Positions 60,922-64,000 of a DNA stretch of 64,000 bases are shown here, piece after piece; within the stretch, counting starts at the first letter, position 1, and each line of letters opens with the position of its first letter. A program made the translations under genes and the position numbers. The notes under the pieces were generated by a model. That model was not told where the DNA came from. It did not search any database and was given only the letters and a program-made list of their open reading frames with translations. Source of the stretch: Achromobacter mucicolens (GTDB lineage Bacteria > Pseudomonadota > Gammaproteobacteria > Burkholderiales > Burkholderiaceae_B); NCBI RefSeq assembly GCF_902859725.1, contig NZ_CADIJP010000007.1, positions 62,001-126,000 of the forward strand, read 5' to 3'.

Positions 60922-61640
60922 ACCCACCTACCGCTCTCGTCACCGGCGCAAGCCGGGGAATCGGCCGTGCCATCGTCGCGCGGCTGATCGAAGACGGCTT
61001 TCACGTCGTTAATTTCAGCCGTACGTCGCCCGAGACACTGCTTCCGGGCGAGACTTTTCGCTCGGTGGATCTGTGCGACGCGGCGGCGACCATCGCCGCG
61101 GGTCGTGAGCTTGCCGCGCAGCAGCCGGTGCTGCATCTGGTCAACAACGCGGGGATGATCCAGGTCGCCAACATCGAGGACATCACGCAAGAGGAACTGG
61201 CGCGCACGATGGCGCTGAACCTGACCGCGCCGATCCTGCTGATGCAGGCGCTGTTGCCGGGTATGCGGCAGGCGAAGTACGGGCGCGTGGTGAACATCGG
61301 CAGCCGGGCCGCGCTGGGCAAGGGCGGGCGGTCGGTGTACGGGGCGTCCAAGGCCGGGCTGGCGGGCATGACGCGGACCTGGGCGCTGGAGCTGGCGGGC
61401 GATGGCATTACTGTGAACACCGTGGCGCCTGGGCCCGTGGCGACTGAGCTGTTCAATCAATCCAATCCGCCGGGTGCGCCGAAGACGCTGGCGCTGGAGG
61501 CGGCGATTCCCGTGGGGCGGGTCGGCCAGCCGGATGAGGTGGCGCATACCGTGTCGATGTTCCTGGATCCGCGTGCGGGGTTTGTGACGGGGCAGGTGCT
61601 TTATGTTTGTGGGGGGATGTCGGTGGGGTTGGTGGGGTGA
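60918..61640 (+). CDS. SDR-family oxidoreductase
   Basis: A 240-residue classical short-chain dehydrogenase. The cofactor motif TGASRGIG is at about 9-16, NNAG near 75, and the catalytic Ser-Tyr-Lys triad is intact (NIGSR and YGASK). Its ATG overlaps the stop of the Bug gene, so binding protein and oxidoreductase are coupled. The partnership suggests that the imported ligand or a metabolite of it is a hydroxy or keto compound. No terminator is clear; the fold-back element begins 61 bp later. Confidence 0.9.
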   Translation: MNPPTALVTGASRGIGRAIVARLIEDGFHVVNFSRTSPETLLPGETFRSVDLCDAAATIAAGRELAAQQPVLHLVNNAGMIQVANIEDITQEELARTMALNLTAPILLMQALLPGMRQAKYGRVVNIGSRAALGKGGRSVYGASKAGLAGMTRTWALELAGDGITVNTVAPGPVATELFNQSNPPGAPKTLALEAAIPVGRVGQPDEVAHTVSMFLDPRAGFVTGQVLYVCGGMSVGLVG

Positions 61641-61701
61641 CTGGGGAATAGGGCTTGGCGTTGATGTTGCCGTTGCTGGTGACGGGCTCGGTTCTTTAGA
61701 C

Positions 61702-61877
61702 GCCCGGCGCGGCGTGGGCCTGGGGCGGGCGGGGCTCCGATTGCGGTCCGGAGCCTTCGCTCCGGACTAGCCTAGGCGGCCCCCCCCGCGCACAACCTCG
61801 TCCGCCTTCGGCTCCCTTCGGTTTCCGCCGGGCGCATCTAAACGCCCCGCCCACCCCAGGCCCACGCCACACCGGGC
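61702..61877. repeat. Large fold-back (inverted-repeat) element
   Basis: The arms 61702-61734 and 61845-61877 are 33 bp long and match at 30 positions when one is reversed and complemented; all three differences are C/T. Inside is a second hairpin, GTCCGGAG-N6-CTCCGGAC (61746-61767, loop containing TTCG), and a TTTAGA-GCGCCCGG-like motif recurs at both ends. No open frame fits. It looks like a non-coding palindromic element of the REP/MITE kind; whether it occurs elsewhere in the genome cannot be seen here. Confidence 0.7.
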
Positions 61878-62061
61878 TCTATGGTTGAATCTTTACGGGC
61901 GGCGGGGGGAGTTGGGTTCTTGAGGTTCTTGCACACAGTTGGGTGGGAGAGAAAGGTCTTGCGGGGCCAGCCCCCGGGCGGCCGCGCGGGCGGCCTTCGT
62001 GGGCTTACGCGGTGTCTTGCGTCGTCGCGATGGCGCGTCGCGTGTGGCTGCTTCTGCTCCT

Positions 62062-62159
62062 GGTGTTTGACACCCTGGTGGCAGCAATTGTCCTAGGTGT
62101 CTGACACCCTGGTGAGATTGGCTTCATATCAAGTTCATCTACCAAGGGTGTCAGACACC
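62062..62159. repeat. Three copies of a 13-bp GGTGTCTGACACC-type palindrome
   Basis: Copies are GGTGTTTGACACC (62062-62074), GGTGTCTGACACC (62096-62108) and, inverted, GGTGTCAGACACC (62147-62159). The first two are followed by CTGGTG, and the last is preceded by its near-complement CCAAG. The unit is a palindrome around one central base. Copies 2 and 3 together form an inverted repeat around 38 bp. The rest of 61878-62256 shows no gene. Confidence 0.7.
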
Positions 62160-62256
62160 GGCAGCGGCGGACGATCGGCGGCCGCGCAGAGGTGCTGCCC
62201 CGACCACGGTGACCGCAACGTCGGACGGCCTACGACGATCTGACGCTGCCTAGCCG

Positions 62257-63231
62257 TTACTGCCGGGGGCGCTTGTGCACCGGGCCCACGTGTTGCTCGA
62301 CGGCCTTCCTTGTCATCTTGCCGACGCTCTCAAGGGCACCTGCGCGCTCCTCGCGCAGGCGTCGCAGGACTTCGGTGGGTGCGACGCCGAAGTGGGCCGC
62401 GAACTTGCGTTGGAAGGTGCGCCGCGACATCTGGCAGGCGTCTGCCATGTCGTCCACCGACCAGCGGGCCGATAGCCGCGCTTCCATTTTTTCGACCAGT
62501 TCGCGAAACGGCGCGGCCACGCGGTCCTGCAGCCGCAGCGTCTGGCTGTATTGGCGCTGGTCGCCGTTGCGGCGCATGAAGACGACGAGGCGGCGCGCGA
62601 CCTGTTGGGACAGCGCGGCGCCGAAGTCGCGCTCGATGAGCGCCAGCGCGAGGTCGATGCCGGCCGTGACCCCCGCTGACGTCCAGTATTTGCCGCTTTC
62701 GATGAAGATGCGGTCGTCGTCGACGCGCAGGCCGGGGTAGAGCTGGCGCAGCCGGTCGGCCGAGCGCCAGTGCGTGGTGACCGCGCGGCCGTCCAGCAGT
62801 CCGGCCGCCGCCAGTACGAACGCGCCGGTGCAGACGCTGCTGGTGCGGCGCGTGCCGGCGTCGCGCCGCCGCAGCCAGGCGCGCGTTTCGCCGTGCGCCG
62901 CGGCCCGGTCTACGCCGGGGCCCCCGGGCACCAGCAGCATGTCGATGGGCGCATCGCCGTCGGCCTCGAAGGTGCCGTCGACCTGCATGCGCAGCCCCTG
63001 TTCCCACGTGGCGACGATTGGCGTCGCCGCGATCGTGTGCAGGGCGTACAACGGGCGGCCCGCCTCTTCGTTGGCCGAGCTGAAGGCCTGCCACGGTCCG
63101 GCCAGGTCCAGCGGCTGGAAACCGTCGTACAGCACGAAAATCACGCGTTGTGGCGCGATTGGCGCATTTGGCGCGCATTCTGGCGCGCCGCGCGTGGCGC
63201 GTTCGCCTATGCTGGGCTCTGGCGTTTTCAT
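62257..63231 (-). CDS. GlxA-family AraC-type regulator with DJ-1/PfpI domain
   Basis: A protein of about 324 residues. The N-terminal DJ-1/PfpI domain (about 30-200) has SSVCTGAFVLAAAGLL with the cysteine elbow. The C-terminal AraC DNA-binding domain (about 225-310) contains two helix-turn-helix motifs, one with MADACQMSRRTFQRKFAAHF. Such GlxA-type regulators respond to small metabolites. The ATG at 63231 is only 12 bp from the start of the divergent DJ-1 gene; a GTG at 63144 (start MIFVLYDGF) would leave more room and also fits the family. Confidence 0.88.
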   Translation of the reverse strand: MKTPEPSIGERATRGAPECAPNAPIAPQRVIFVLYDGFQPLDLAGPWQAFSSANEEAGRPLYALHTIAATPIVATWEQGLRMQVDGTFEADGDAPIDMLLVPGGPGVDRAAAHGETRAWLRRRDAGTRRTSSVCTGAFVLAAAGLLDGRAVTTHWRSADRLRQLYPGLRVDDDRIFIESGKYWTSAGVTAGIDLALALIERDFGAALSQQVARRLVVFMRRNGDQRQYSQTLRLQDRVAAPFRELVEKMEARLSARWSVDDMADACQMSRRTFQRKFAAHFGVAPTEVLRRLREERAGALESVGKMTRKAVEQHVGPVHKRPRQ

Positions 63232-63243
63232 GGGAGCAACGTC

Positions 63244-63918
63244 ATGCAAGTAAATATCGTCTTGTTCGAAGGGCTGACCCAGCTCGATATGACTGGGCCG
63301 TACGAGGTGCTGGCGAACGCGCCGGGCTTCACCGTGGATTTTGTCGCAAAAACGATGGAGCCGGTGCGGTGCGACCGGGGGCTGCGCTTCGTGCCCACGC
63401 AGACGATCGACTCGGCGCTGCCTTGCGACCTGCTGGTCGTGCCGGGCGGGCCGGGTACGGACGATGCCATCGTCGATCCGGCGTGGGTGGACTTCACACG
63501 CAGGCAAGGGCAGGGCGCCAAGTACCTGTTCGGAATCTGCACGGGTTCCTTGCTGCTGGGCGCGGCCGGGCTGCTGCGGGGCAAGCGTGCGTCCAGCCAC
63601 TGGCGCGCGCGCGAACTGTTGGCCCGCTTCGGGGCTACGCCAAGCGACGAGCGCCTGTGTGTGGACGGCAATGTGTTCACGGCCGGCGGTGTGACGTCGG
63701 GAATCGACATGGGGTTGAAGGTGGTGGCGTCGCTATGCGGCGAGGACGTCGCCAAGCTGATCCAGTTGCAGATCGAATACGATCCGAAGCCGCCGTTTCC
63801 GGGCGGCACGCCCAAGACGTCCGAGCCGGCCATTGTGGAGCGCTATCTGGCGATGTCGCAGGCGCGTTTCGAGCGGCGCAGCGCGGCGGTGGACCGGGCG
63901 GCGGCGGCCATGCCGTGA
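63244..63918 (+). CDS. DJ-1/PfpI family protein, isonitrile hydratase-like
   Basis: A 224-residue protein of one DJ-1/PfpI domain. The active-site cysteine is C99 in FGICTGSLLLGAAGLLRG, followed by ASSHW. Sequence and length resemble isonitrile hydratase InhA of Pseudomonas, as remembered. It is divergent from the GlxA-type regulator, whose own DJ-1 domain is related, suggesting common origin and regulation. The ATG has GGGAG seven bases upstream. Confidence 0.85.
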   Translation: MQVNIVLFEGLTQLDMTGPYEVLANAPGFTVDFVAKTMEPVRCDRGLRFVPTQTIDSALPCDLLVVPGGPGTDDAIVDPAWVDFTRRQGQGAKYLFGICTGSLLLGAAGLLRGKRASSHWRARELLARFGATPSDERLCVDGNVFTAGGVTSGIDMGLKVVASLCGEDVAKLIQLQIEYDPKPPFPGGTPKTSEPAIVERYLAMSQARFERRSAAVDRAAAAMP

Positions 63919-63929
63919 GGTGACGAGCC

Positions 63930-64000
63930 TTATCGGCCCAGATGATCCAGCGGCAGGGGACTTTGCGGCTTAACCGTCTGGATCGCGAAGTTGCTGCGAA
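63930..64000 (-). CDS. 3' end of a leftward gene, possibly Lrp/AsnC family
   Basis: The last 22 full codons before a TAA stop read RSNFAIQTVKPQSPLPLDHLG plus Arg. The SNFAIQTVK-x4-LPL pattern resembles the C-terminal end of Lrp/AsnC-type regulators. The gene continues beyond the window, and the family call rests on this fragment only. It converges with the DJ-1 gene, leaving an 11-bp gap. Confidence 0.45.
   Translation of the reverse strand, partial: RSNFAIQTVKPQSPLPLDHLGR

Noticed and set aside
61641-62256. Insertion-sequence remnant or CRISPR array in the repeat-rich tract
   Set aside because: No transposase-like frame, no target-site duplication that I can see, and the repeats are too few and unevenly spaced for CRISPR.

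Overview
The window is a high-GC, gene-dense stretch of a betaproteobacterial chromosome. Several features point to the Alcaligenaceae, most likely Achromobacter or a close Bordetella relative: two Bug/TctC-type periplasmic binding proteins, a TctAB transporter, many LysR and GntR regulators, a GTP-dependent PEP carboxykinase and an RpfR/RpfF pair. The genus is inferred from gene content and was not tested by alignment. I see no rRNA, tRNA, CRISPR array, prophage or insertion sequence.

Layout. 0-4.5 kb: an acyl-CoA catabolism group (enoyl-CoA hydratase, an atypical SDR, a TetR regulator, an acyl-CoA synthetase) with three copies of one inverted repeat in its promoters. 4.5-9.1 kb: pckG, a PdxI-like aldo/keto reductase with a LysR regulator, and a methyltransferase. 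9.2-15.4 kb: a diguanylate cyclase, then an NtrC-type two-component system divergent from tctBA, with a cluster of GTTCAC/GTGAAC palindromes between them. 15.4-18.9 kb: an unrecognised protein, a putative Na+/H+ antiporter, a pirin and a DNA glycosylase.

18.9-35.3 kb is an anaerobic-respiration block. Tetrathionate reductase ttrBCA runs rightward behind a near-consensus FNR box. It converges on a 14-gene leftward run, napEDABC-ccmABCDEFGHI (periplasmic nitrate reductase plus cytochrome c maturation), almost all of it translationally coupled. The Ccm proteins would attach heme to NapB and NapC.

35.5-46.5 kb: a 3-hydroxyacyl-CoA dehydrogenase/BKACE pair with a LysR regulator, a FecI-FecR-TonB receptor iron-uptake set behind a Fur-like box, and a sugar-acid-type dehydratase with a GntR regulator and a Bug protein. 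46.7-49.7 kb: the sensor RpfR (PAS-GGDEF-EAL) converging on the DSF synthase RpfF, a fatty-acid quorum-sensing module that acts through c-di-GMP.

50-64 kb: an SDR/LysR pair, a GntP permease, a Nudix hydrolase, an unrecognised membrane protein, a lone branched-chain-type ABC binding protein, and a GntR-controlled divergent locus (cyclase, acyl-CoA ligase, GntR | Bug protein, SDR) with an 18-bp perfect palindrome between its arms. A 616-bp non-coding stretch then carries a large fold-back element and three copies of a 13-bp palindrome. The window ends with a divergent pair of DJ-1/PfpI-domain genes and the 3' tip of another gene.
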